Assembly: GCA_958296075.1 (NCBI GenBank)
Contig: CATQHW010000001.1
Location: 496,001-560,000, forward strand
Source of the DNA: an uncultured Spirochaetia bacterium
GTDB taxonomy: Bacteria; Spirochaetota; Spirochaetia; SZUA-6; Bin103
Direction: 5' to 3'
Length of the DNA stretch: 64,000 nucleotides
A program made the position numbers and the translations under genes. Under the pieces are notes generated by a model. It was given only the letters and a program-made list of their open reading frames with translations. It was not told the DNA's origin and ran no database searches. Positions 24,589 to 32,944 of the stretch are shown piece after piece (position 1 is the stretch's first letter; the number at the start of each line of letters is the position of its first letter).

Positions 24589-25677
24589 CTACCGAATGGC
24601 CGCTCCCTGGTCCATATCGAGAATCCTCGACACGGGGACGATGGCAGCCCGCAGGTCGATGCCGGTTCTGGTGAAGCGTTCCCAGGTCCGGTCCTCGACC
24701 TGCAGGTAGGTTACCACCGCGTTGCCGGCGGACGTGAATGCGCAGCCGATGTTGGTCAGCTCGTAGTCGCCGGCTGCCAGGTCGCCGATGCGCTTCCAGC
24801 TTCTGCATCCGTCGGTGGAGACGGCCATGGACAGCGGGCTCCTGCGGCCGTAATGGTGATGCGCAGGCTCGTAGATGCTGTCGTTCCATATGAGGACCAT
24901 CGTGTCCGAGTCAGGGACCAGGCGCAGGCACGTACCTGACTCGGGCGCTTTCAGGCCGGTCGTCTGCGGCAGCGACCAGGTGTTGCCGTCGTCCTCGGAA
25001 CACGACAGGAACACCGCCCCCAACTGGGTGCGGAGCGACATGAAGATCCGGCCGGTACCAAGCTCCGCAAGGGATGCCTCCATGGCGCCGCGCAGCGGCA
25101 GGTCCACGGTACCCCGTGAGCGGACCCAGCTCCTGCCGTTGTCGTCGCTGAGCCAGCACCATGCCGTGTTGTGCTGGCTGAACTGCCCGCCCGTTCCTCC
25201 GTGGCACGGCAGGAGCAGGCGGCCGGACGCAAGAACCACGATGCCTGCCGCTCCGCCCTGCAGCCACTGCCCGGGCGACCGTTTCCACACGGTGCCGATC
25301 TCCGTGAAGCGGCGCCCTTCGTCGTCCGACACGTACGTGCACATGGTCGTGCTGCTTTCCGAATGGGCGCGCAGACAGACCATGAGGAGCTCGCCGGTCG
25401 GCAGGCGAGCGATCGCCGGCGAGTGCACGTTTCGGTCGCCGGGTGCGACGTCGACGATCATGCGCTCGCCGCCCCAGGTCATCCCCTGATCGGTGGAGGT
25501 CTTGGCGTGGATGCGGCAGCGGGCGAGGTCGTGCCCGTGTTCCGCCGACGCCTCGTACTTGTGCCAGAGCACCAGCAGCTCGCCGTTCGCCAGCTCGACC
25601 ACGCTCGCGGTATCGTTGCGCGGATTCGTCGGCCCAGACTTCGCAATCGTCGAGTAGCGGATTTCCTGACGATTCAT
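24589..25677 (-). CDS. Sialidase-like Asp-box propeller protein (362 aa)
   Basis: A six-bladed propeller of the exo-sialidase type with five Asp boxes or near-boxes (STDQGMTW, SDDEGRRF, SDDNGRSW, SEDDGNTW, STDGCRSW). The N-terminal segment NDTASVVELANGELLVLWHK is the usual first blade. No signal peptide is visible, so the enzyme should be cytoplasmic. ATG 25677 is used; a GTG at 25683 is also possible and would overlap the stop of an upstream gene remnant as GTGA. Many proteins of this fold in sugar operons act on substrates other than sialic acid. It is related to the protein at 37130-38305. It probably belongs to the same regulon as the Lpl operon that follows. Confidence 0.75.
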   Translation of the reverse strand: MNRQEIRYSTIAKSGPTNPRNDTASVVELANGELLVLWHKYEASAEHGHDLARCRIHAKTSTDQGMTWGGERMIVDVAPGDRNVHSPAIARLPTGELLMVCLRAHSESSTTMCTYVSDDEGRRFTEIGTVWKRSPGQWLQGGAAGIVVLASGRLLLPCHGGTGGQFSQHNTAWCWLSDDNGRSWVRSRGTVDLPLRGAMEASLAELGTGRIFMSLRTQLGAVFLSCSEDDGNTWSLPQTTGLKAPESGTCLRLVPDSDTMVLIWNDSIYEPAHHHYGRRSPLSMAVSTDGCRSWKRIGDLAAGDYELTNIGCAFTSAGNAVVTYLQVEDRTWERFTRTGIDLRAAIVPVSRILDMDQGAAIR

Positions 25678-25679
25678 TA

Positions 25680-25774
25680 TCACGCCGCGGTGTCGATTAT
25701 ACCCGCTTTGAGGTCCACGGCGAACAGCCGCGCCCGGTCAGACGCAGGCGCAGGCGGAACGGACCGTCGGGCAG
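25680..25774 (-). pseudogene. 3' remnant of a propeller-type gene (C-terminal sandwich tail)
   Basis: About 30 codons on the reverse strand read LPDGPFRLRLRL, and after a one-base frame change ARLFAVDLKAG, then a stop. This is the closing motif (R-L-x-L...A-x-L-F-A-x-x-L) of the C-terminal sandwich domain seen elsewhere in the window. The stop overlaps GTG 25683 of the sialidase-like gene as GTGA, the junction style used throughout these operons. It is probably the last trace of a lost upstream operon gene. The piece is short, so confidence is limited. Confidence 0.4.
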
Positions 25775-25785
25775 CCGCCGCCGGC

Positions 25786-26061
25786 GAGGTGCTGACCAAG
25801 CCGCTGATCTTCGACGGCGGCCGGCTGGTGCTCAACGTCTCTACCTCGGCGCTCGGGTGGCTGCGCGTGGAGGTCCGGGACCGGGAGGGCCGCCCGATCG
25901 ACGGGCTCGCGGAGGATGACTGCATCGAGGTGTTCGGCGACGACATCGAGCATCACGTGAGCTGGCAGCACGACGGAGACCTGGGCCGGTCGGCCGGCAC
26001 GCTGGTGCGGCTGCGCATCACCATGCGCGACGCTGACCTGTACTCGCTCCGGTTCCGCTGA
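25786..26061 (+). pseudogene. Orphan C-terminal sandwich domain, 5'-truncated gene remnant
   Basis: Ninety-one codons read as a full C-terminal domain of a propeller glycosidase-like protein: EVLTKPLIFDGGRLVLN, GRPIDGLAEDDCIEVFGDDI, VSWQHDGDLG, VRLRITMRDADLYSLRFR, stop. No start codon, ribosome-binding site or propeller precedes it. Upstream lies the remnant of a similar domain on the other strand. The same domain is attached to a propeller at 8051-9445. A deletion or inversion between homologous copies would explain the arrangement. Confidence 0.65.
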
Positions 26062-26073
26062 CCGGCCCCGCGG

Positions 26074-27894
26074 TCACGCCGGTGGTGGCGCGCTGGCGGC
26101 GGATTGAGCGTTTACGTCCGCTCGTACGCGCAGCTTGCGGCACACCGCGGCCGCCGCTTCCTCCGGCGACAGCCCCGGCGGCAGGACCAGATCGGCGCGT
26201 ACGCCGTGCCGGTCGACGCCCACGCGGATCACCAGCATCTCGTTCGGCTGATTGAGGATCCTCAGCGTCTCTGCCTCATAGCCGTCGATATCGGCGACCG
26301 TGGTAAGCACGATCTGCCCCGAATCGGTCAGGAAATGAGCGATCTCGCCCAGATGGCGGATGTTCTCGTCGCGCGTCTCGCCGCTCGACGACTGATGCTC
26401 GCGCGCGATGTCGGCGTCGAGTCCGCTGGCGAGATTGGCGAGCCCGAAGTAGTAGACGTTGCCGCCGCCCGCGAACAACTCGCGCTCCACGTCGCGGGCA
26501 ACCCGCACCAGCAACGGGTGGACGGAGCCGGTGAGCACGACCAGACACGGGCGCTGGCCGTAGCGCTCGGCCCGTTCGCCGCCGGTGACCGCGCCGTCCA
26601 TCCAGGCGTAGTAGCGGCGCCGGACGTGCTCGCGCAGCGACTCGCTCAGATCCGACAGGAACTCGGTGATGATGCCGCCGCCGGCGATCTCGTACTGGTC
26701 GACCAGCACGAAGCGGCCGGTGGCGACCAGCTCGGCGTCCGTGCCCAGATCGAAGGCGATCGGCTTGTGGGTCTCCAGGACGCATTCGGCGACCTCGTGG
26801 CGGCCGACGTGCTGCTTCGCCCGGGTGCGCTCCAGGGTGTCCGCGTCGAGCACCTGCACGATCTCCTTCACGTGCACGGTCACTCGTGTCGTGGCCAGCT
26901 TGAGCAGATAGCGCCGGCCGCGCACCAGCGGGTTGCGGTCGAGCCAGAACAGATTGGCGCGAAACGTGATGCCGACCTCCGGCATCGCCTCGCCCACTCG
27001 ATACATCACCTCCCCCGGCCGCACGTACAGCTCCTCGGTCAAGGTGACGCCGGTCGCGGAGCCGGCAGCCGCCTCGCGCGCCGGGGGCACGTTGAACCCC
27101 TCGATGCTGCGCACCCGCGACCGTTTGCGCGACGGCAGGAACTCCACCTCGTCGCCCACCGCCACCCGCCCGGTGGTGATCGTGCCGGCGATGATGCGCG
27201 CGTCGTCGCCCCGCACCGGGAACTTGTAGACGTCCTGCACCGGCAGCCGCAGCGCGTGCTCGGTCTCCGGGCCGGCGCCGTCAAGGGCGTCGATCTGCTG
27301 CAGCAGCGGCCGGCCGCCGTACCAGGGAGTGCGTGGCGAGGCGGTCACCAGGTTGTCGCCAAAGCGTCCGCTCACCGGGATGAAGGCGACCGGCGCGACC
27401 TGGACCTCCTCCAGAAACGCCGCGTACTCCTCGTGAATGGCGGCGAAGCTCTCTTCGTCGAAATCGACCAGGTCGATCTTGTTGACCGCCACCACGATCT
27501 GCCGGATGCCCAGCATGGCGGCCATGAACCCGTGGCGGCGCGAGTTCTCGCGCACCCCTTCGCGGGCGTCGATCACCAGGATGGCGGCCTCGGCGCGGGC
27601 TGCGCCAGAGATCATGTTCTTGAGGAACTCGACGTGTCCGGGCGCGTCGATGATGATGTAGTGCCGCCGCGCGGAGCGGAAGAAGACCCGCGCGGCGTCG
27701 ATCGTGATGCCCTGCGCCTGCTCGTCGCGCAGAGCGTCGATCAGGAACGCGTACTCGAACGGCTTGCCGGCGCGCTCGCAGTTGCGCCGCACCTGCTCGA
27801 TCCTGCCATGCGGGAGCGAGCCGGTGTCGTGCAGCAACCGCCCCACCAACGTGCTCTTGCCGTGGTCGACGTGGCCGACGATGACGATGTTCAT
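26074..27894 (-). CDS. cysN: CysN, sulfate adenylyltransferase GTPase subunit with degenerate APS-kinase-like tail (606 aa)
   Basis: The GTPase subunit of ATP sulfurylase. G1 is GHVDHGKST (7-15), G3 DAPGH (83-87), G4 NKID (138-141). EF-Tu-like domains 2 and 3 follow to about residue 430. Residues about 445-590 resemble APS kinase (CysC), but the place of its P-loop reads [15 protein letters not shown], without GxxGxGK(S/T). The later signature [20 protein letters not shown] is kept. The tail therefore cannot bind ATP as CysC does and may be structural or regulatory. It lies 19 bases after cysD. Sulfate activation to APS is the role; the CysH type below needs only APS or PAPS as substrate. Confidence 0.9.
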   Translation of the reverse strand: MNIVIVGHVDHGKSTLVGRLLHDTGSLPHGRIEQVRRNCERAGKPFEYAFLIDALRDEQAQGITIDAARVFFRSARRHYIIIDAPGHVEFLKNMISGAARAEAAILVIDAREGVRENSRRHGFMAAMLGIRQIVVAVNKIDLVDFDEESFAAIHEEYAAFLEEVQVAPVAFIPVSGRFGDNLVTASPRTPWYGGRPLLQQIDALDGAGPETEHALRLPVQDVYKFPVRGDDARIIAGTITTGRVAVGDEVEFLPSRKRSRVRSIEGFNVPPAREAAAGSATGVTLTEELYVRPGEVMYRVGEAMPEVGITFRANLFWLDRNPLVRGRRYLLKLATTRVTVHVKEIVQVLDADTLERTRAKQHVGRHEVAECVLETHKPIAFDLGTDAELVATGRFVLVDQYEIAGGGIITEFLSDLSESLREHVRRRYYAWMDGAVTGGERAERYGQRPCLVVLTGSVHPLLVRVARDVERELFAGGGNVYYFGLANLASGLDADIAREHQSSSGETRDENIRHLGEIAHFLTDSGQIVLTTVADIDGYEAETLRILNQPNEMLVIRVGVDRHGVRADLVLPPGLSPEEAAAAVCRKLRVRADVNAQSAASAPPPA

Positions 27895-27913
27895 GGTCGC
27901 CGCCTGCCCGGCA

Positions 27914-28795
27914 TCACATGTACCCCTCGCGGCGCAGCGTTTCGAGCGTGCCGTCGCCCTCTTTGTCCTGCTCCCGGCCGGACCGTTCGGCGACGTGCGA
28001 GAACTTCCCGGTGCGGAGCTCGTCCACGATCTCGGCCACGGTCGACGCGGTCGACTCGACCGGCCTGGTGCAGGGGTAGCAGCCGAGCGAGCGGTAGCGG
28101 GTACCGTCCCCCTGATCGAAGTAGAGCGGCACGACCGGGATCCGCTCCGCGGCGATGTACTCCCAGATGTTGAGCTCGGTCCAGTCGAGCAGCGGATGGA
28201 CGCGGACGTGGGTGCCGGGTGCGAAGTCGGTCTTGAACTGGTTCCACAACTCCGGCGGCTGGTCGCCGACGTCCCAGTCGCTGTGATGGTCGCGCGGCGA
28301 GAAGTACCGCTCCTTGGAACGGCTTCCCTCTTCGTCCGCGCGCGCGCCCACGATCACCCCGGTGTACGGATCGGTGTTGTCGTCCTGGACGTAGCGGTCC
28401 TGCTCGTGATCGAACCGGTAGCGGGGCCAGGCGCCGGAGAGCGTGTTGACCAGCGCGTCGGTCTTCAGCGCCTTGCAGCATGCGATGCGCGACAGCGCGC
28501 CCGCTGGAAAGGTCCGCCCGGCGTCCAGGGCGGCGCGATTCTCGCCGTAGATCAGGTTGAGCCGCCACGTGCGCACCAGCCGGTCGCGGTAGGCGATCAT
28601 CTCCGGGATCTTGAACGAGGTGTCGATGTGGACCAGCGGGAACGGCACCTCGCCGAAGAACGCCTTGCGGGTCAGCCACAGCAGCACGGTGCTGTCCTTG
28701 CCGATCGACCAGAGCATGCACAGGCGGGAGAACTCGCGATACGCCTCGCGCAGGACGTAGACGCTCTGCGCCTCCAGGCGCTGCAGCGCGGTCAC
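27914..28795 (-). CDS. cysD: CysD, sulfate adenylyltransferase subunit 2 (293 aa)
   Basis: The catalytic ATP-pyrophosphatase subunit of ATP sulfurylase. The PP-loop motif SIGKDST is at residues 30-36. [28 protein letters not shown] and the C-terminal [16 protein letters not shown] match CysD closely, as does the length. The GTG start at 28795 overlaps the cysH stop as GTGA. It forms a heterodimer with CysN and makes APS from sulfate and ATP in the cytoplasm, with GTP hydrolysis driving the reaction. Confidence 0.95.
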   Translation of the reverse strand: MTALQRLEAQSVYVLREAYREFSRLCMLWSIGKDSTVLLWLTRKAFFGEVPFPLVHIDTSFKIPEMIAYRDRLVRTWRLNLIYGENRAALDAGRTFPAGALSRIACCKALKTDALVNTLSGAWPRYRFDHEQDRYVQDDNTDPYTGVIVGARADEEGSRSKERYFSPRDHHSDWDVGDQPPELWNQFKTDFAPGTHVRVHPLLDWTELNIWEYIAAERIPVVPLYFDQGDGTRYRSLGCYPCTRPVESTASTVAEIVDELRTGKFSHVAERSGREQDKEGDGTLETLRREGYM

Positions 28796-29511
28796 GAGCC
28801 GCCCGCCGGCGGATGGAGCCCGCACTCCTTGGCCGCATCCCACTCCCACCACCAGCGCCCGGCGCGCGGGTCCTCCCCCGGTTCGACGGCGCGCGTGCAG
28901 GGCGCGCAGCCGATGGAGGCGAAGCCGCGGTCGTGCAGCAGGTTGTACGGCACGCCGTGGGCGCGCAGGTAATCCCACACCCGATCGCGCGTCCAGTCGG
29001 CCAGCGGATTGGCCTTGATCGCGCCGTGCTCGGCGTCCCATTCCACGAACGGCGTGCGCGAGCGGCCGGCGCTCTGCTCGCGCCGCAGCCCCGTGATCCA
29101 CGCCGCTGCGCCCCGCAGCGCGCGGCGCAGCGGTTCCACCTTGCGGACCGCGCAGCACCGTTGCCGCGCCTCGACGCCGGCGTAGAAGAGGTTGGGGCCG
29201 GCGTCGCGCACCATCTCCTGGACCGCCTCGGCGGCCGGAAACAGCACCTCGAAGCGCATCCGGTAGCGGCTCATCATGCGCGCCATCAGGTCGTAGGTCT
29301 CCTGGTGCAGGCGGCCGGTGTCGAGCACGAAGATCGATGCCCGCGGGTCGATGCCGAGCAGCATGTGGCTCAGCACCTGGTCCTCGGCACCCAGCGAGGA
29401 CGCCAGCCTCACCGCGCGGCCATTGCGTTCCACCAGAGCGCGCAGCAGCGCCTCGGCGCCGCCGGCGGCGGCGGCGTTCAGGCGTTCGATCTCGGCGGTG
29501 TCCGGCTTCAT
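28792..29511 (-). CDS. cysH: CysH, iron-sulfur APS/PAPS reductase (239 aa)
   Basis: Reduces adenylyl sulfate to sulfite. The four cluster cysteines are Cys119-Cys120 (RQRCCAVRK) and Cys202/Cys205 ([11 protein letters not shown]), which marks the 4Fe-4S form usually specific for APS. The active-site ECGLH is at 229-233 with Cys230. The nucleotide loop is [15 protein letters not shown] 29511 is chosen because the older upstream gene's stop overlaps it (ATGA) and the protein length then fits the family. An APS-type enzyme agrees with the absence of an active APS kinase in CysN. Confidence 0.93.
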   Translation of the reverse strand: MKPDTAEIERLNAAAAGGAEALLRALVERNGRAVRLASSLGAEDQVLSHMLLGIDPRASIFVLDTGRLHQETYDLMARMMSRYRMRFEVLFPAAEAVQEMVRDAGPNLFYAGVEARQRCCAVRKVEPLRRALRGAAAWITGLRREQSAGRSRTPFVEWDAEHGAIKANPLADWTRDRVWDYLRAHGVPYNLLHDRGFASIGCAPCTRAVEPGEDPRAGRWWWEWDAAKECGLHPPAGGS

Positions 29512-29812
29512 GCGTCGTCTCTCTTCATCGGCTCCAATCGCATCGTCACGCCCAGTACGTCCCGCATCGTGCCGCAGCATCCGGTAGGCCGTCGCGGCCT
29601 CACCCGGGCGCGAAGCGATACGTGACGAGCCCGTCCACCTCGATCACTCCCTGCTCGATCAGGACGAGCGTCCGTTCCATCCGCTGCCGCTGCTGCCCGT
29701 GCGGGAAGCGGGTGGTGGTCCTCCCGCGCCCGCAGCCAGTGCATGTCCACCTCACAGGCGCTCGGCGAATAGTAACCCATGACGACAAGACGCCGTGGCG
29801 CACCAGCAGGGC
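29508..29812 (-). pseudogene. 3' remnant of a medium-chain dehydrogenase gene, frameshifted
   Basis: Three reverse-strand frames in succession read as the end of a zinc-type alcohol/polyol dehydrogenase: RRLVVMGYYSP and EVDMHWLRARE; then RTLVLIEQGVIEVDGLVTYRF; then, after one extra base, PGEAATAYRML; and finally MRDVLGVTMRLEP. The ancestral stop (complement of 29508-29510) overlaps the cysH ATG as ATGA, so the gene once preceded cysH in the operon. Only about 100 of some 350 codons remain. Confidence 0.68.
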
Positions 29813-29851
29813 TGCCGGCAGCAAGAACCGACAGCCGGTCGAACCGGAACG

Positions 29852-29995
29852 TCAGTCGCGGCGGCCCGGCTCGTGCTCGTACAGCGAGACGTGGCTGGTG
29901 CAGGACGAGGTGAACCGGGAGCCGGCCCAGCCGCTCCACCGCTCGCGCATGCGAAGGCCGGCCAGGCGCGCCATCAGGTCCAGTTCCGAGGGCCA
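29852..29995 (-). pseudogene. 3' remnant of a class I SAM methyltransferase gene
   Basis: Forty-seven codons read WPSELDLMARLAGL, RMRERWSGWAGSRFT and SHVSLYEHEPGRRD before a stop. This is the closing pattern (SELDLMARLAGLR..ERW.GW...F...S..HVS.Y) of many methyltransferase-domain proteins. Nothing in frame upstream continues the protein. The function of the lost gene is unknown. Confidence 0.5.
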
Positions 29996-30024
29996 GGCCG
30001 GTTGACCGGCGGGCACTGGCGTAG

Positions 30025-30730
30025 CAGCACATCCGGACCACGCTGATCGCCGCCGCGGCGATCCTGGCCCTCGCCGTGACGCCGGTCTTCGGATCCGGCG
30101 AAGAGGAAGCAGCCGCGGCCGGTCCGCCGACGATGCATATCTACGCGACCAACTGGGACCGCAATCCCAGTTGGTCGCCGGAGACCCTCGTCGTCAAGAA
30201 GTTCGCGGAGATCGCCGGCGCCGACATCGAGTTGGTGACCGGTGATGCGCAGAAGCTCAAGACCCTGGTGGCGAGCGGCGACCTGCCCGACACCATGTGG
30301 GGTGGCTTCACTCGCCTGGAGGCCGTGGACTTCGGCACCAAGGGCGCGCTGTACCCGATCGACACCCTGTTCGACATGATGCCCAACCTGAGCACGTGGC
30401 GGGAGAAGTATCCGGAGTACGACGCCGCCATGACCGCCTCCGACGGGCACCAGTACTCGACCAACGTCGGTGTACAACTACACGCAGCTCCGCCGCGCGG
30501 CGTCGATCTCGCCGCGCGTGCACGACCTGGGCGTGGACGAGCTCGACCAGATCAAGCAGATCAAGGCCGATGCCGACGCGGCCGCCCTGGAGGGCGCCGC
30601 CGGCTTCATCCGCGGCAGCAGGCCGATGAGCGAATGGGGCGACTTCGTGAGCCAGTTGGAGCGGGTCGGCGTCAAGCAGCTCGAGCAGATATACAACGCC
30701 GCCTACGAGCGGCTGAAAGAACTCCTGTAG
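30025..30730 (+). pseudogene. Lpl-type substrate-binding protein remnant with internal deletion
   Basis: The first part reads as a signal peptide (TLIAAAAILALAVTPVFGSG, then EEEAAAAG) and the N-terminal lobe (SPETLVVKKFAEIAGADIE; GDLPDTMWGGFTRLEAVDF). A TAG at 30022-30024 stands where the start region should be. Near 30468 the frame changes and the sequence jumps to the C-terminus of the family (EWGDFVSQLERVGVKQLEQI, ending ERLKELL). About 235 of some 540 codons remain. The spirochaete-like GSGEEE after the signal peptide is clear. Tandem stem-loops follow the stop, as they do after intact binding-protein genes here. Confidence 0.78.
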
Positions 30731-30758
30731 GCCCGCGAGCGGACGCTTCGGACTCTCC

Positions 30759-30820
30759 GGGCCGCCGGACGGCGCTGCCGTTCCGGCGGCCCGTTCGTGT
30801 CCAGCCGGCCGCGGCTGGAC
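30759..30820 (+). other. Tandem stem-loops after the binding-protein remnant
   Basis: GGGCCGCCGGA (30759-30769) pairs perfectly with TCCGGCGGCCC (30782-30792), with a further CGGC/GCCG inside. A second stem GTCCAGCC (30799-30806) pairs with GGCTGGAC (30813-30820). They separate the remnant from the following operon promoter. The second overlaps the proposed -35 box by five bases. No long T-run follows, so any terminator role is weak. Confidence 0.55.
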
Positions 30821-30844
30821 ACCTCAGCCGCCGGCCGCTATACT
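30816..30844 (+). promoter_or_regulatory. Promoter of the Opp-type transport operon
   Basis: TGGACA (30816-30821), a 17-base spacer, TATACT (30839-30844). Each hexamer differs from consensus at one position. Transcription would start near 30851, giving a leader of about 55 bases with GGAGGAG before ATG 30906. Confidence 0.5.
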
Positions 30845-30851
30845 GCCGCCG

Positions 30852-30867
30852 GCCGTGGTTCCACGGC
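30852..30867 (+). other. Leader stem-loop
   Basis: GCCGTGG and CCACGGC form a 7-base stem with a nominal 2-base loop (one pair would open in practice). It stands at the predicted 5' end of the Opp-operon transcript and may protect it from 5'-end decay. Confidence 0.35.
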
Positions 30868-30905
30868 TTGACAAAGACCCGCAAAATACGGAGGAGACAA
30901 GAACT

Positions 30906-32888
30906 ATGAAGCGGACGGTGAAGTACGCCGCGCTGGCCGCGGCGCTGGCCCTGCCATGGGCCGCCATCGGCCAACAGTACTCGGAGTCGCCGATGCTGAC
31001 AGCCATGGTAGCGGCAGGAGACCTGCCGCCGGTCGAGGAGCGTCTGCCGGACAATCCCTACGTCAACGCCGAGGCGCCGGAGGTCGGCACCTACACGACC
31101 ACGGTGATGACGCTGCCGCACGAGTCCGATCTCGACCTGCCGGTCAACTACTGGGTCACCGGGCAGCACGCCCGCAGCGTGCTCCACTGGCAGGAGCAGC
31201 TCGTGCAGTGGAAGGTGGACGAGACGATCGGCAATCCCTCCGGCATCCACCCGGATATCAGCATCGAGCCCAACCTGGCCGAGAGCTGGGAGATCTCCGA
31301 GGACGGCAAGGAGGTGACCTTCCACCTGCGCAAGGGCGTGAAGTGGTCGGACGGCGTGGAGTTCACGGTCGACGACATCATGTTCACCTGGGACGACGTG
31401 GTGCGCGGCGGGGTGATCGCCAGCACGCAGATCCCGAACATCGAGGGTTTGTACTTCGCCGAGGGCGGCAAACTGGCCGGCGCTGGCGGGGTTCCCGAGT
31501 TCGAGAAGATCGACCGGTACACCTTCAAGGTGAAGATGAAGAACTCGTACCCGGAGATCGTGCCGATGTTCTTCTCACCGGCCATCTGGCCATCGGTATC
31601 CATCCCCTGGCTGCCCAAGCACCAGATGGAGAAGCTGCATCCCACGTACAACCCGAACGCCACCATGGAGGACTGGAACGCGGCCCGCTTTCCGCGTGAT
31701 CGCCCGCCGGTGCTCAGCGCGTTTCAGCCCACCGGCGTGGTCGGCGACAAGCTGATCTTCGAACGCAACCCCTACTACTGGAAGGTGGACACCGAAGGAC
31801 AGCAGTTGCCGTACTTCGACACCGTGGTGATGAAGTACCAGACCACCGGTTCCGACATCGCGCTGGGCTTGGCGTCCGACGAGCTGTGGGGCGACTTCAC
31901 CAAGGCCAGCACCCAGGAGGCGGGCGTCATCCGCCAGAATGAGGAACGGGGCAACTACTCGCTGCTGCCGCTGAGCAAGGTGGGCATCTATCAGGGCCTG
32001 CGCATCAATCTGGACACCCCGGACGACAGTCTGCGGGCGCTGTTTCAGAATCGCGACTTCGTCATGGCGTTGAGCATGGGTCTGGATACCGACGCCATGG
32101 GCATGCACACCTGCATCGTCTGTCCGGCCTGGAAGCCACTGCATTCGCCGGCGATGATCAAGGCCTATCCGCAATACGAAGACAGCTACGTGGAGACCTT
32201 CGACCGCGACGCCGCGCTGGCGGCGTTCGACGAGATGGGTCTGATGGACAGCAATGGCGACGGCTTCCGCGAGTTTCCGGCCGGGTCGCCCAAGGCGGGC
32301 GAGAACATCGGCTGGATGATCGTCGCTCCGTCCCACGACTGGATGCGCGTCCGCTGGATCGAAGGCGCCGGTGAGCAGTTCAACCAGATGGGCTTTCAGG
32401 TGACCGTCAACCCGATGAACGAAGTCGTGATGAACGAAACCCTGACCGTGCCCGGGTTGTACGAGATGCGCGGCAACAGTTCGTTCCTGTGGGGCGGCTG
32501 GAGCGACCAAGCCGGCTTCGAATCCACGCTGCGCGACGGCGGCGGGCTGTATCCCGAGAACGACGGCGACCCCAACCCGATGCTGCCACGCACCGGTTCG
32601 ACCGAGCTGTTCGACTGGCAGATCGAGGGCATGAAGATCCGTGACGCCTACTTCGCCGGCGACATGGACATGCAGACGGCGATGGATCAATTCGTCGCCT
32701 GGGGAGCGGCAAACGCGCCGCGGCAGGCGTTCGCGCGCGGCGGCGTGACCGAGACCGTGGTCGTGGACAACACGCTCGGCAACGTTCCGTACTTCTACGT
32801 GCCGGAACTGAAGTCCGGCGGCATCATGCGGCAGAGCTGGGATCAATACATCGCGATGCGCATGTGGCAGTGGTTCGAGAAGAAGTGA
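30906..32888 (+). CDS. Family 5 (Opp/Dpp-type) ABC substrate-binding protein (660 aa)
   Basis: A signal peptide (VKYAALAAALALPWAAIG) precedes an SBP_bac_5 protein. The typical landmarks are NLAESWEISEDGKEVTFHLR, GVKWSDGVEFTVDDIMFTWD and FERNPYYWKVD. GGAGGAG precedes ATG 30906. At 660 residues it is longer than peptide-binding OppA proteins (about 540), as is common in members that bind oligosaccharides. The operon downstream contains hydrolases for sugars and no peptidase, which supports a glycan ligand. There is no lipobox. A strong stem-loop follows its stop. Confidence 0.9.
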   Translation: MKRTVKYAALAAALALPWAAIGQQYSESPMLTAMVAAGDLPPVEERLPDNPYVNAEAPEVGTYTTTVMTLPHESDLDLPVNYWVTGQHARSVLHWQEQLVQWKVDETIGNPSGIHPDISIEPNLAESWEISEDGKEVTFHLRKGVKWSDGVEFTVDDIMFTWDDVVRGGVIASTQIPNIEGLYFAEGGKLAGAGGVPEFEKIDRYTFKVKMKNSYPEIVPMFFSPAIWPSVSIPWLPKHQMEKLHPTYNPNATMEDWNAARFPRDRPPVLSAFQPTGVVGDKLIFERNPYYWKVDTEGQQLPYFDTVVMKYQTTGSDIALGLASDELWGDFTKASTQEAGVIRQNEERGNYSLLPLSKVGIYQGLRINLDTPDDSLRALFQNRDFVMALSMGLDTDAMGMHTCIVCPAWKPLHSPAMIKAYPQYEDSYVETFDRDAALAAFDEMGLMDSNGDGFREFPAGSPKAGENIGWMIVAPSHDWMRVRWIEGAGEQFNQMGFQVTVNPMNEVVMNETLTVPGLYEMRGNSSFLWGGWSDQAGFESTLRDGGGLYPENDGDPNPMLPRTGSTELFDWQIEGMKIRDAYFAGDMDMQTAMDQFVAWGAANAPRQAFARGGVTETVVVDNTLGNVPYFYVPELKSGGIMRQSWDQYIAMRMWQWFEKK

Positions 32889-32904
32889 TCGGCTAGATAC
32901 ATCG

Positions 32905-32931
32905 GCGGTGGGGGCCATACGCCCCCACCGC
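32905..32931 (+). other. Intra-operon stem-loop after binding-protein gene
   Basis: GCGGTGGGGGC and GCCCCCACCGC form a perfect 11-base stem with loop CATAC, 16 bases after the stop of the binding-protein gene and 13 bases before the permease ATG. No U-tract follows. It also sits where it could lower permease translation. Confidence 0.72.
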
Positions 32932-32944
32932 TCCTGAAAATATC

